From positions 124,001 to 188,000 of the forward strand of contig CAJWBH010000002.1 in assembly GCA_913019975.1 (NCBI GenBank): a DNA stretch of 64,000 nucleotides, given 5' to 3'. Below the pieces are notes generated by a model. The model was not told the DNA's origin and ran no database searches. It saw only the letters and a list, made by a program, of their open reading frames with translations. The stretch comes from Thalassolituus maritimus (GTDB taxonomy: Bacteria > Pseudomonadota > Gammaproteobacteria > Pseudomonadales > Oceanobacteraceae). Shown here piece after piece: positions 47,257 through 56,156 of the stretch (the first letter of the stretch is position 1; each line of letters begins with the position of its first letter). Made by a program: the position numbers and the translations under genes.

Positions 47257-49188
47257 ATGACACAGCAGTTTACTTCTTACGACGATATGGTCGCGCAGGT
47301 TATTGAGACCTGCGGGCCGGACATTCGCCTGGCTACTATTCTGGGGCTAGGCAAACCCAACCGTTTAATCAACGCGCTGTACGATACGGTGAAAGATCGC
47401 AGTGATTTATCACTGACTATTTTCACCGCACTTTCTCTTAACCCTCCTGAGCCTGCCTCCGATCTTGAATCCCGATTTCTGACTCCCTTTGTCGAAAGGT
47501 TGTATGGCAAGGATTTCCCGCGGCTGAAGTACGCTGACGATATGAAGGCCGGTAAGTTGCCTGGGAACATTCACGTTGAGGAGTTTTACACTCAGCCCGG
47601 CAGCTATGTGAAATCCGCGCAAGGGCAACAGAATTACAACAGCCTTAATTACACAGAAGTGGCGGATGCTTTATCGACCAAAGGGATAAACGTTGTTTTT
47701 CAGCGAGTATCAGCTAACGACAGTGGAGAATATTCGCTCTCGTCGAATACAGATTTGACACAGGACGTGCTTGATCGAATACAGCAGGCAGGGCAACCCC
47801 GACCTTTCTGTGTCGGTGAAGTTGATCACAACCTTCCGTGGGTCGGTGGCAAGGCCGTCATGCCTTCTCAGTTTTTCGACGCTATCGTCAATGTTACAAG
47901 TACCAATGACCAGTTGTTTGCTTTGCCTCGTCAGCCGGTCAGTGACAGTGATTTTGCCATAGGCTTTTATGCGTCATTACTGGTAAAAGACGGAGGTACC
48001 CTACAGGTGGGGATTGGGGCATTAGCCGATGCCCTTTGCTACGCACTGGTCCTCCGACATACGGACAATGCACTTTATCGTAAGATTATTAACGCGCTGA
48101 ACCCGGATGTTCTGGCGTCTGATCTGGTGCGGGAGTACGGGGGATACGAGCCTTTCGAAACCGGAGTATACGGTTGTAGCGAAATGGTGAACGAAGGGTT
48201 CAGGGTGCTCGTCGAGCAAGGCATTATGAAGCGGCGCGTGGTTGATGACCTGGCTCTGATGCGCAAACTTAATGCTGGGCAACTGTCCGCAGCGGAGCAG
48301 GAAACTGTTGAGTCTGAAGGTAAATACCTTCGTGGTGGATTTTATCTTGGCTCGCCGGAGTTTTATCAATGGATTGAAGAACAGGGCGCGCAACCGAATA
48401 CATTAGAGATGGATCGCATTGGCCGCATTAACTCTGTCACCGGGCCGGACTATGAGCTTGAGGTTGAACAGAGGCGTCATGCGCGATTTATGAATATTTG
48501 TATGATGGCAACGCCGCTCGGTGGAGCTGCTTCTGAGACATTGCCTGATGGTCGCGTCGTCTCAGGCGTTGGTGGACAATATAATTTCGTATCCATGGCG
48601 GCGGATTTACCGGAAGCGCGTTCAGTGCTGATGTTACATGCTGCTCGCGGCGATAAGCAGGAAAGTAATGTCCGCTGGAACTTATCCAACCTGACGATAC
48701 CTCGCCATCTTCGCGATATTTATGTGACCGAATACGGCATTGCCGATCTGCGTTTTGCGTCCGACGAAGAATGTATTCAGCGAATGCTCAGCGTATCGGC
48801 GTCGGGCTCAGTCACGAGTCTGAAAGAGCAGGCTGTTGCCGCCGGTAAATTGAAGGCTTCTTTTTATATCAGTACGATTAAACAGAAAAATTCACCGGAA
48901 ATTCTGGGAAAAAGACTCGCAGAGTTTCGTCGCAATGGTAGCCTGATCGACTACCCACTTGGCAGTGACTTTACCCCGGTCGAGCAGAAACTGGTCACAG
49001 CCTTGCAGATATTGAGGCGAAGCACGTCGACCACAGCCGGTAAGTTACAGCTGATATATCGAGCCCTGACAACCCAGCTCCCGGATTACGAAGAAGAAGT
49101 ATCGCGAATGTCGCTCAGTGAGGCTACGTCGCTCAAGGAAAAATTAACCGCCAGGTTGTTACGTTATGCATTATTCTCAAGCGAGTAG
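47257..49188 (+). CDS. Acetyl-CoA hydrolase/transferase family protein
   Basis: The 643-residue product (from ATG 47257; TTG 47227 and ATG 47248 are other choices) has the CoA-transferase-like domains of this family, with VGIGALADALCYAL, GVYGCSEMVNEGF and the C-terminal GVGGQYNFVSMA and YVTEYGIADLRF, typical of AcetylCoA_hyd_C. It probably moves CoA between acyl and carboxylate groups, but hydrolase activity is possible. At 643 residues it is longer than the 500-residue acetate CoA-transferases, by N-terminal and C-terminal extensions. It follows ygiQ by 41 bp. Confidence 0.85.
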   Translation: MTQQFTSYDDMVAQVIETCGPDIRLATILGLGKPNRLINALYDTVKDRSDLSLTIFTALSLNPPEPASDLESRFLTPFVERLYGKDFPRLKYADDMKAGKLPGNIHVEEFYTQPGSYVKSAQGQQNYNSLNYTEVADALSTKGINVVFQRVSANDSGEYSLSSNTDLTQDVLDRIQQAGQPRPFCVGEVDHNLPWVGGKAVMPSQFFDAIVNVTSTNDQLFALPRQPVSDSDFAIGFYASLLVKDGGTLQVGIGALADALCYALVLRHTDNALYRKIINALNPDVLASDLVREYGGYEPFETGVYGCSEMVNEGFRVLVEQGIMKRRVVDDLALMRKLNAGQLSAAEQETVESEGKYLRGGFYLGSPEFYQWIEEQGAQPNTLEMDRIGRINSVTGPDYELEVEQRRHARFMNICMMATPLGGAASETLPDGRVVSGVGGQYNFVSMAADLPEARSVLMLHAARGDKQESNVRWNLSNLTIPRHLRDIYVTEYGIADLRFASDEECIQRMLSVSASGSVTSLKEQAVAAGKLKASFYISTIKQKNSPEILGKRLAEFRRNGSLIDYPLGSDFTPVEQKLVTALQILRRSTSTTAGKLQLIYRALTTQLPDYEEEVSRMSLSEATSLKEKLTARLLRYALFSSE

Positions 49189-49256
49189 CAACAATATAAA
49201 TGTCATCTGTGCAATGCATCATTGCATGAAGATAGGGCAGCCTCAGGAGACGGCGA

Positions 49257-49841
49257 GTGGCGGATAATCTCGATATAACCTCAGTACTGACGACACTGCG
49301 TGAGGATACCGACGATGAGCGTATTTCGCTGGGGGATATTGTCAGTTCGCTGGAAGGGCGGGGCTTTGGTCCGCTACTGATGGCTCCGGCACTGATAGCA
49401 TTTTTACCCAGTGGTGCCATACCCGGTATACCGAGTTTGTGTGGGATTCTTATTGCCCTTATTGCAGTACAGAAAGTATTTGGAAAAAGTCATCCCTGGA
49501 TTCCATCCCGTTTACGCAAAGCAGACTTCGACCGGGAACGCTTCAGTGAGGGCGTTGATCAGATCACTCCAGTGACCAAGCGAATTGACCGCTTGTTCAA
49601 GCCACGGCTGACGTTTTTATTCGGCCCTGTCATCAGTCGCTTAATCGCAGCGCTGTGCGTTATGTTTGGCTTGTTAATGATACCGCTTGAACTCATCCCT
49701 ATGGCTGCAGCAATCCCTGCACTTGCGATTATTTTCGCTGCCATCGGCTTGAGTACCCGCGATGGGATTATGTTGGTTCTTGCACTGGTTCTTTTCTCTG
49801 TAGCCGGTTATTGGGCCGGTACTGAATTTGGCTTTCTTTGA
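49257..49841 (+). CDS. ExoD-like exopolysaccharide synthesis family membrane protein
   Basis: The 194-residue protein carries the ExoD pattern: LGDIVSSLEGRGFGPLLMAPALIAFLPSGAIPGIPS, followed by SHPWIPSRLR and three to four hydrophobic helices. ExoD was found in rhizobial exopolysaccharide production, but the biochemical role is unknown. The start is GTG with CAGGAG at good spacing. Confidence 0.85.
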   Translation: MADNLDITSVLTTLREDTDDERISLGDIVSSLEGRGFGPLLMAPALIAFLPSGAIPGIPSLCGILIALIAVQKVFGKSHPWIPSRLRKADFDRERFSEGVDQITPVTKRIDRLFKPRLTFLFGPVISRLIAALCVMFGLLMIPLELIPMAAAIPALAIIFAAIGLSTRDGIMLVLALVLFSVAGYWAGTEFGFL

Positions 49842-49849
49842 GTCTGGCT

Positions 49850-50152
49850 CTAAGCTCGGAACAGCGCGAGAGGTCTGAGTAGAGTCGGGCGATAACTTAA
49901 TACCTGGCCAACGATAAAAGCAGCAGTTGCGCTTAGCATGGCCCAGACAAGCACTGCCATTGAGGCGTGGTCAGCCTGAAGGCACGCCAGACCAGACAGC
50001 ATGACGCAAAACCAGCCCAGGCTTCTGAGAATACGCGAGGCGGGCTTTCCGTCCGTCACCTGCTTCCAGTGTGACTTGAGAGACAGCGCGAACCAGCTCA
50101 TTGCCAGCAGCATCAGTACAAAGGCGATTGTTAACCATGCTGCCTCATTCAT
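49850..50152 (-). CDS. DUF3325 small membrane protein
   Basis: The 100-residue protein has three hydrophobic helices and the DUF3325 pattern (SLKSHWKQVTD, LRSLGWFCVMLSGLACL). Such proteins accompany PepSY-type proteins and siderophore receptors in iron-uptake operons. It overlaps the PepSY gene by 8 bp and is the last gene of the operon. Confidence 0.82.
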   Translation of the reverse strand: MNEAAWLTIAFVLMLLAMSWFALSLKSHWKQVTDGKPASRILRSLGWFCVMLSGLACLQADHASMAVLVWAMLSATAAFIVGQVLSYRPTLLRPLALFRA

Positions 50153-51857
50153 AAGCGGTTTCTCCTGTAGCTATCTCTTCTTGTCCGGCTTCCTGTTTGC
50201 TTTGTGTTTCATTCATTGCGGACATCTTTTTTACTGTCAGTAGAGCGATGAGGCTTCCCGCTAGCAGGCTGAGGTCGACACCCGCGACTGCCCAGTAGGG
50301 ATCTGTAAAGATTGTTTTAATTAAATGGTCTCCGGTACTGATCCAGTTCGCGATGACCGCGACAACCCCCAGGAGGGCAATTAGCATCGTCTGCTCTTTC
50401 CAGGCGGGATTACTTTTCGCCAGAGCAACAGGAGCACTACGCCATGCTGCGTGCAGGAACGACAGAGCCCACACAGACCAGAAGACAATTTTCTCTATCT
50501 CACCTTTGCCTTCCGTTGCGGCAGGAATAAAGCGGTTGGCGGTCAGCATTGCGATTGCAGCGATGACCATGCCGGTCACTGTGGTCACTGCAAATGCGTC
50601 GACAACTCTGCTTCCCTGAGAACCTGCTTTGGCATGCTGCTGCTTGCGCTTTTCGACAAAGAACATAAACCCAGTAGCAATACATGCACAGCCGAGCAGG
50701 CCTCCAATAACGTAGAGCCAGCGTAGGAACCAGTGCTCAAAATGCTGGAGGTGCAGGCCGGCGAGAAAATCGCCAATGGCTTCGGCAAGACTGTGAGGGG
50801 GATCTTCGCGGAGCACTTCCCCCGTGACGCCATTAAAGTGGATACCTTCACCCACGAGAGCAACGCGATCGCTACCCGCACGATAAATGCTGACATAAGC
50901 ATTCTGGTCACCGACATGGTGCATCTGCAGGAAGCCGACTTCGCCAGCCATGTCCCTTGCTGCCCAGCGACGTTTCGCTTCTGCGACCATCGCATCGACA
51001 GAGGCCATGGGTGCAGTAACGCCGGCGCGTTTATGAGGTAACCCCATTTCCTGTGCTTCGATTTCCTGCTGGGCGCTGTGCAAGGGTTCCAGCATGGTGT
51101 TAGTGACGGGCATATAGTAAAAGGCGACGAAGATAATCAGGCCAGTAAACGCAAAAAAGAAGTGAAATGGCAGCGCCACCACGCCGGTCATATTGTGCAT
51201 GTCGAGAATACTGCGCTGCTTACTTTTATGGCGGCGGAAGGTAAACAATTCGCGGAAAATCTTACGGTGTATCCATACACCAGAAATAAGCGCAACCAGC
51301 ATAAAGAAACCGGCAATGCCCACAATAAAAAAGCCGAGGAAGTTCCAGTTAATATTCAGGCTATAGTGCAGTGGATAGAACCATTCACTCCCGATTTTAA
51401 GGTGATGATCCGGGACACTGGCGCCAGTACGAGGATCGATCGTGGTATTGCCATGGATATGGTTGTGACCTTCAGTGTCGGCAGGAAAGGGAACCCGGAA
51501 ACCCGCACCCATACGTAAGACAGGGTCGCGATGGGTGGTATACGCCCAATACTCATCCGCCGGTAGTTCCAGTCGCGGCGTCATCTCGCCAGCGCTGGCA
51601 TCATGGTATTTCGGCATCATGCGATTGTATTCTGCTTCATCCGGTTCGATGCGCTCGAACACACCCATCAGCAGGTTGTCGAAAGACGGCATAGGTTGCG
51701 GATCAAAGCGGGTCTCAGGGATGGCCCAACGATCAATCTCCCGGTCGAATACAGACAGGGCACCAAAGAAAAAACAGACCATCAGGACGAAACCAAGAAT
51801 CAGGCCAAGCCAGGTATGCAACCAGGCCATACCCTGGCGAGTGCTATTGAATTGCAT
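50145..51857 (-). CDS. PepSY-associated transmembrane protein (iron-uptake type)
   Basis: The frame is open to 52232, but the product begins at ATG 51857, which has AGGGAGG upstream; this gives 570 residues. A first helix (GMAWLHTWLGLILGFVLMVCFFFGALSVFDREID) with conserved His and several later helices, plus MHNMTGVVALPFHFFFAFTGL, characterise PepSY_TM proteins such as PiuB or FoxB-like ferric-siderophore reductases of the inner membrane. The Fur-like box upstream supports an iron role. Confidence 0.88.
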   Translation of the reverse strand: MQFNSTRQGMAWLHTWLGLILGFVLMVCFFFGALSVFDREIDRWAIPETRFDPQPMPSFDNLLMGVFERIEPDEAEYNRMMPKYHDASAGEMTPRLELPADEYWAYTTHRDPVLRMGAGFRVPFPADTEGHNHIHGNTTIDPRTGASVPDHHLKIGSEWFYPLHYSLNINWNFLGFFIVGIAGFFMLVALISGVWIHRKIFRELFTFRRHKSKQRSILDMHNMTGVVALPFHFFFAFTGLIIFVAFYYMPVTNTMLEPLHSAQQEIEAQEMGLPHKRAGVTAPMASVDAMVAEAKRRWAARDMAGEVGFLQMHHVGDQNAYVSIYRAGSDRVALVGEGIHFNGVTGEVLREDPPHSLAEAIGDFLAGLHLQHFEHWFLRWLYVIGGLLGCACIATGFMFFVEKRKQQHAKAGSQGSRVVDAFAVTTVTGMVIAAIAMLTANRFIPAATEGKGEIEKIVFWSVWALSFLHAAWRSAPVALAKSNPAWKEQTMLIALLGVVAVIANWISTGDHLIKTIFTDPYWAVAGVDLSLLAGSLIALLTVKKMSAMNETQSKQEAGQEEIATGETAYE

Positions 51858-51859
51858 GG

Positions 51860-52168
51860 TCAACCTCCCTGAGTCAGTAGAACGGATTGCAACCAGATTG
51901 ATATGCCTGTCATAGCAACGCCTCCGCCGTAGGCAATGGCATGCGTCAGCAAGGTTTTCCGGTTCAGAAACAGCCAGAAGAACACGAGCAGGAAGACAGG
52001 GAAGGCCAGAAGAAATGCAGTGTGCTCTGCGGTATGAAAGCCCCAGCCAAGGGCGACCGTTGCGGTGACCGTCAGGGCAACGAAGCCCCAGGTGAACAGG
52101 TAGCCACCAATGAAGGCAGTAAGAACCGGGCCAAGCGACCTGCGGGTGAAACTTAAAAGAGTCGACAT
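51860..52168 (-). CDS. DUF3649 small membrane protein
   Basis: The 102-residue product (ATG 52168, AGGA upstream) has three hydrophobic helices with the DUF3649 core (FLLAFPVFLLVFFWLF). This family typically precedes PepSY and DUF3325 genes in iron-uptake operons, exactly as here. Its stop is 2 bp before the PepSY start codon. A longer reading to 52255 covers the promoter and Fur-like box and is rejected. Confidence 0.8.
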   Translation of the reverse strand: MSTLLSFTRRSLGPVLTAFIGGYLFTWGFVALTVTATVALGWGFHTAEHTAFLLAFPVFLLVFFWLFLNRKTLLTHAIAYGGGVAMTGISIWLQSVLLTQGG

Positions 52169-52217
52169 AAATCCTACACGATTGTGGGTATGGCATTTCG
52201 CTTGTGATAGTACAAGA

Positions 52218-52236
52218 GATAATGGTTCGCATTCAA
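52218..52236 (-). promoter_or_regulatory. Fur box upstream of the DUF3649-PepSY-DUF3325 operon
   Basis: The sequence reads AATGCGAACCATTATC on the minus strand, about 12 of 19 positions of the Fur consensus with intact outer half sites, 50 bp before the first start codon. Iron repression is expected. Confidence 0.6.
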
Positions 52237-52383
52237 TTGTTATCGTGAAACTCATCGGCCAGTAGTAAGGTCATTGTCAGGTGTTGTGTTTTGGCAACGG
52301 GGAGTGTGGTATTTGTGGCCTGAAAGAACATATCGGGCCGGGGTGCTGCTATTCTGAGGAGTAAGTCGACAGGAGACGTATTT

Positions 52384-53505
52384 ATGCGAGTTGGCGTACC
52401 AAAAGAAATAAAGAATCACGAGTATCGGGCAGGGTTGACGCCCGACAGCGTCAGAGAGCTGGTACATCGGGGACATGATGTCTTTGTTGAAACGGGCACC
52501 GGAGAGGCGATAGGTTTCACCGACGATCTCTACCTGAACAGTGGCGCTGAAGTAGTCAGCAGTGCTGCCGAATTATTCGATGTTGCTGAACTCATCATTA
52601 AGGTGAAAGAGCCGCAGGCGTCTGAAGTAGAATTACTTACGTCCAAGCACACTTTATTCACATATCTCCATCTGGCACCTGACCATGACTTAACTGACTC
52701 GCTTATTGCGTCTGGCGCTACCTGTATCGCATACGAGACAGTCACAGACGAGCAAGGGCGATTACCTCTGTTAGCACCTATGTCCGAGATAGCCGGGCGT
52801 ATGGCTGTTCAGGCAGGGGCTCATAGCCTTGAGATGGCCGCTGGTGGGCGGGGAGTGCTGCTGTCAGGTGCTGCTGGGGTGCCAGCGGCTGAAGTGATTA
52901 TTCTGGGCGGCGGCGTGGTCGGGAGCAATGCGCTTGCCGTCGCTGTGGGTATGGGGGCTCGTGTCACAGTGCTGGATACATCGATGAATCGGTTGCGTGA
53001 ACTCGACTCTCACTATGGCAACAGAATAAATACCGTGTACTCAACGAGAACAGCGCTGGACGAACACCTGGCTCGTGCTGATCTGGTCGTCGGTGCGGTT
53101 CTTCTTCCCGGGGCTTCAGCGCCCAAGCTGATTAAGCATAGCCACCTGCATTCCATGAAGCTTGGCTCTGTTATTGTGGATGTGGCTATCGATCAGGGTG
53201 GATGTGCTGAAACCTCGCGTCCTACAACTCACGAATCACCTGTATTCATTGAAGAGAGCGTTGTTCACTACTGTGTAGCCAATATGCCCGGCGCCGTTGC
53301 CCGCACGTCCACCCTTGCGCTGAATAACGCAACGCTGCCGTTTATTTTTGCGTTGGCCAATCATGGTGTGAAAGAGGCGCTGGTTGCAGATACTAACCTT
53401 TTAAATGGCTTGAATGTTTATCGAGGAGAGCTTGTCAGCCCTGAGGTTGCGGCGAGTCAGAATCGATCTTTCACAGATCGCCTGAGACTACTGTCGAGAA
53501 GTTGA
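52384..53505 (+). CDS. ald: Alanine dehydrogenase
   Basis: The 373-residue NAD-dependent enzyme has the Ald active site: Arg15, Lys75 (IIKVKEP) and His96 (FTYLHLAPD), and the Rossmann motif VIILGGGVVGSNAL. It interconverts L-alanine and pyruvate plus ammonium, so it can assimilate or release ammonium. AGGAG stands before ATG. It is a single gene between the iron operon and the Ala-rich lipoprotein gene. Confidence 0.94.
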   Translation: MRVGVPKEIKNHEYRAGLTPDSVRELVHRGHDVFVETGTGEAIGFTDDLYLNSGAEVVSSAAELFDVAELIIKVKEPQASEVELLTSKHTLFTYLHLAPDHDLTDSLIASGATCIAYETVTDEQGRLPLLAPMSEIAGRMAVQAGAHSLEMAAGGRGVLLSGAAGVPAAEVIILGGGVVGSNALAVAVGMGARVTVLDTSMNRLRELDSHYGNRINTVYSTRTALDEHLARADLVVGAVLLPGASAPKLIKHSHLHSMKLGSVIVDVAIDQGGCAETSRPTTHESPVFIEESVVHYCVANMPGAVARTSTLALNNATLPFIFALANHGVKEALVADTNLLNGLNVYRGELVSPEVAASQNRSFTDRLRLLSRS

Positions 53506-53612
53506 GAGTAATTGATCTAATGATTTTTGAAAAATTACAGATGTCGGAACTTTGCAGCCTCGCCTTGGTCATTTAATGTAAGCTCAATAAATAAAAGCTT
53601 ATGGAGATGATT

Positions 53613-53948
53613 ATGAAACGTATTACATTCGCAATGCTCACTCTGATGTTTGGTCTGGTACTGGCAGGGTGTGAACAGGCCAAAGAAACGGCGGATACAG
53701 CCAAAGCCGAAGCCGAAGAAATGGCCGAAGCGGCAGGTGACAAAGCGGAAGACGCGATGCGCGCGGCGGAGGATGCTGCAGAAGAAGCCGCTGCTGCAGT
53801 CGAAAATACCTTTACCGATAAATCAGCTGCCGAAAAAGCAGCGGATAAAGTCTCTTCTGCCGCAGAGGATGCTGGTGAAGCAACGGAAGATGCTGCTGAA
53901 GATGTAGCAGATGAGATTGACGATGCTGCGACCGCAGCTGCTGAGTAA
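53613..53948 (+). CDS. Alanine-rich helical lipoprotein
   Basis: From ATG 53613 (GGAG 7 bp upstream) a signal peptide ends in the lipobox LAGC (Cys19 or so), leaving about 92 residues of Ala, Glu, Asp and Lys in heptad-like repeats (AAEDAAEEAAAAVE). It would form a long helix or coiled coil attached to a membrane, like small Lpp-type or stress lipoproteins. The function is unknown. Confidence 0.8.
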   Translation: MKRITFAMLTLMFGLVLAGCEQAKETADTAKAEAEEMAEAAGDKAEDAMRAAEDAAEEAAAAVENTFTDKSAAEKAADKVSSAAEDAGEATEDAAEDVADEIDDAATAAAE

Positions 53949-54010
53949 CAGTTTCGATGCGGTGAAGTGAAGCGATTACGATAAAATAGCAGTTAGTTTT
54001 GCTTCACAGA

Positions 54011-54038
54011 AAAGGCCACTCTTCGGAGTGGCTTTTTT
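54011..54038 (+). terminator. Intrinsic terminator after the lipoprotein gene
   Basis: GCCACTC-TTCG-GAGTGGC (54015-54032) with a UUCG tetraloop, followed by six Ts. Confidence 0.88.
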
Positions 54039-54154
54039 CGGCTAGGACGTTTTATACCTTTTCTTTTGTTTCCTTCTTTTTGGCCATATTTAACCAGCCC
54101 TTTCAGATCTGATCTCCTATACCTGACTGACCATTTTCAGCCCAGGATAAAAAC

Positions 54155-56041
54155 ATGACAACAGGACTTCGATCATACCGGCCACGCTACCTCACACTTG
54201 CCACAGCAATCGTATCTGCGGCACTCAGTGCGAATACTTATGCCTGGTATTCCCCCAAAGGAGCCGTGCCCGAAGAAAAACTCGAGCGAGTGGCTCGCGA
54301 CTGGACTCGAGAGCAGGTTGATACTGCGGTTGTATCGAGTTTTATGAAAATTCCATCAACAAATCCAGCTGTGAATGCGACCGTTAGTGAAGGGTGTGCG
54401 TCTATACAGTTCGTGCGTCATAAATTACGCAGTGGCCCTGACAACGCTGCTGAGGCGGATGCAGCCTTGTTGATGATGCCCGGTGTAATCGAAGGTGCAA
54501 ACGGATTCCACTACATTGCGCGCAATATGATTTATAAGGCGGCTATGCAACATGGCATTAGCCTTGAGGTGTGGGCAGTCGATCGTCGCTCAAATTGTCT
54601 GGAAGACCTGACGGGCGTTAATGCGGCTGAAGGTCTGACTGACGTCAGTGAAGCGGAAGACGTCATGATTGGTTATTACTACGAGGGCAAAGAAGTCGAC
54701 GGCAAGATATTTGAAGGATTCAAGACGTCCCGCGATCTTGAGGAAGTCGTCGATTACGGCCTCGCCATGGCCACTGACGATATGTTCGCTGTGATGGAAT
54801 ATATGATTCCGGATCAGGCTACGCGTAAAGAAAAAGTCTTTGTCGGTGGTCACTCATTGGGTGGCCTGCACACCTCGACCTTCCTTGCCTGGGATCGGGA
54901 CGGCGACAGAAGCACTCTCGATGATGCAGGTTATATGAATACGGCAGGGGCATTTGGTTTCGATACCTCGTTGCGTCCAGTGTATGCCAGCACTGAAGAG
55001 GATATGGTCGAATCAACCACCATGATCAGTTTGTCGGACTGGCTGGGAATTCAGCAGGAGGACGACGAAGCGGATCAGGCTGAGAGTTACGCAAACACGG
55101 TCAACCTTCTGCGTGACAACTATCTGCCACGTACATTAGCTGTCGAGGGTGCCTTTAACGCAGAGATTCTTGCCCTGCCAGAAGCCATGGCCCTACTTGC
55201 TGGTATAGCCCCAGAAGAAGAGAGCATGGCTCTTCAGCGGTTGCCACGTTCGCTGACGTTGAGAACACTTTTGGCTCTGGTACACAGTCGGGATATCAAC
55301 GATTTCTTTTATAAGCCAAGCATTGATGACTTTCGCTACACCAACGAGGCCCTGGTCGGTCTGATCTTTGATGATAACTCAACCGTTCTGCCATTTATCA
55401 GCACCTCCCTTGGGTTCTTCGAAGGCGGTGGTATGGAAGAGCGCAAGGGCATTGCTGATCTGGTGGGGTCGATCGTACCAATTCTGGGTACCGGCGGCGG
55501 TGACGTTATTCCAACGCCTTATATCGCGACAGATGCTGGACCTTATCGCTGGCGTACGGGGGAAGGGCCGCTGTACGGCTGGGCCGACTTCGATGAGGTC
55601 GCGAGTAATTCAGACACCGAACATCAGGACGAGAACGGCGAGATTACCTTCACGAGCCGTCGTTCAGAAACCTCAGATATGGATGACTTCGTAGAGGCGC
55701 TCTACGCCGGTGAAACCAACCTGACTGAATGGTATTTCCCGACGCGTTTGTTGCTGGACCTGACTATGGCGGCACCTTATGACTTTGCCGAGAATTATGG
55801 CATGTATCTCTATCACCGTGATGGGGCAGCTAACGTTCCAAAAATTGAGTTTATCGCTGAAGAGGGCATCGGTGCCGACCCAGTTGGTGGTCAAGGTACG
55901 GACGACCCGATCGTTCTTGAGGGAATGAACCATCTGGACCCGATGTTCGCAGTGGCAAATGCGAGCGCGACGCACCCCAATCCGGTCATCGACAGCCTGC
56001 TGGATTTTGTCGAAAGCAACCTGAACTCATCTCGTCGATAA
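54155..56041 (+). CDS. Large exported alpha/beta hydrolase
   Basis: The 628-residue product has a signal peptide (YLTLATAIVSAALSANTYA), a nucleophile elbow GGHSLGG with Ser234, and a possible catalytic His in GMNHLDPMFA near the C-terminus. The fold is interrupted by a large insertion (about 275-480), likely a lid or cap. It probably acts as a periplasmic or secreted esterase or lipase. Its ATG follows GGATAA, a moderate site. No named family is recognised with certainty. Confidence 0.78.
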   Translation: MTTGLRSYRPRYLTLATAIVSAALSANTYAWYSPKGAVPEEKLERVARDWTREQVDTAVVSSFMKIPSTNPAVNATVSEGCASIQFVRHKLRSGPDNAAEADAALLMMPGVIEGANGFHYIARNMIYKAAMQHGISLEVWAVDRRSNCLEDLTGVNAAEGLTDVSEAEDVMIGYYYEGKEVDGKIFEGFKTSRDLEEVVDYGLAMATDDMFAVMEYMIPDQATRKEKVFVGGHSLGGLHTSTFLAWDRDGDRSTLDDAGYMNTAGAFGFDTSLRPVYASTEEDMVESTTMISLSDWLGIQQEDDEADQAESYANTVNLLRDNYLPRTLAVEGAFNAEILALPEAMALLAGIAPEEESMALQRLPRSLTLRTLLALVHSRDINDFFYKPSIDDFRYTNEALVGLIFDDNSTVLPFISTSLGFFEGGGMEERKGIADLVGSIVPILGTGGGDVIPTPYIATDAGPYRWRTGEGPLYGWADFDEVASNSDTEHQDENGEITFTSRRSETSDMDDFVEALYAGETNLTEWYFPTRLLLDLTMAAPYDFAENYGMYLYHRDGAANVPKIEFIAEEGIGADPVGGQGTDDPIVLEGMNHLDPMFAVANASATHPNPVIDSLLDFVESNLNSSRR

Positions 56042-56156
56042 TCGACCAAAGCGACACGTCCCGTAGGTGAAAACGGGGCGTGTCGCCACACAAAACCCTG
56101 TTACAATGAACGTCCTCAGTTCAGTCACGCCCAACGACCAGACAGACAAGGACGCC

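Noticed and set aside
51860-52232. Extended PepSY protein beginning at 52232
   Set aside because: It would run antisense-free through the whole DUF3649 gene in another frame; AGGGAGG and homology place the start at 51857.
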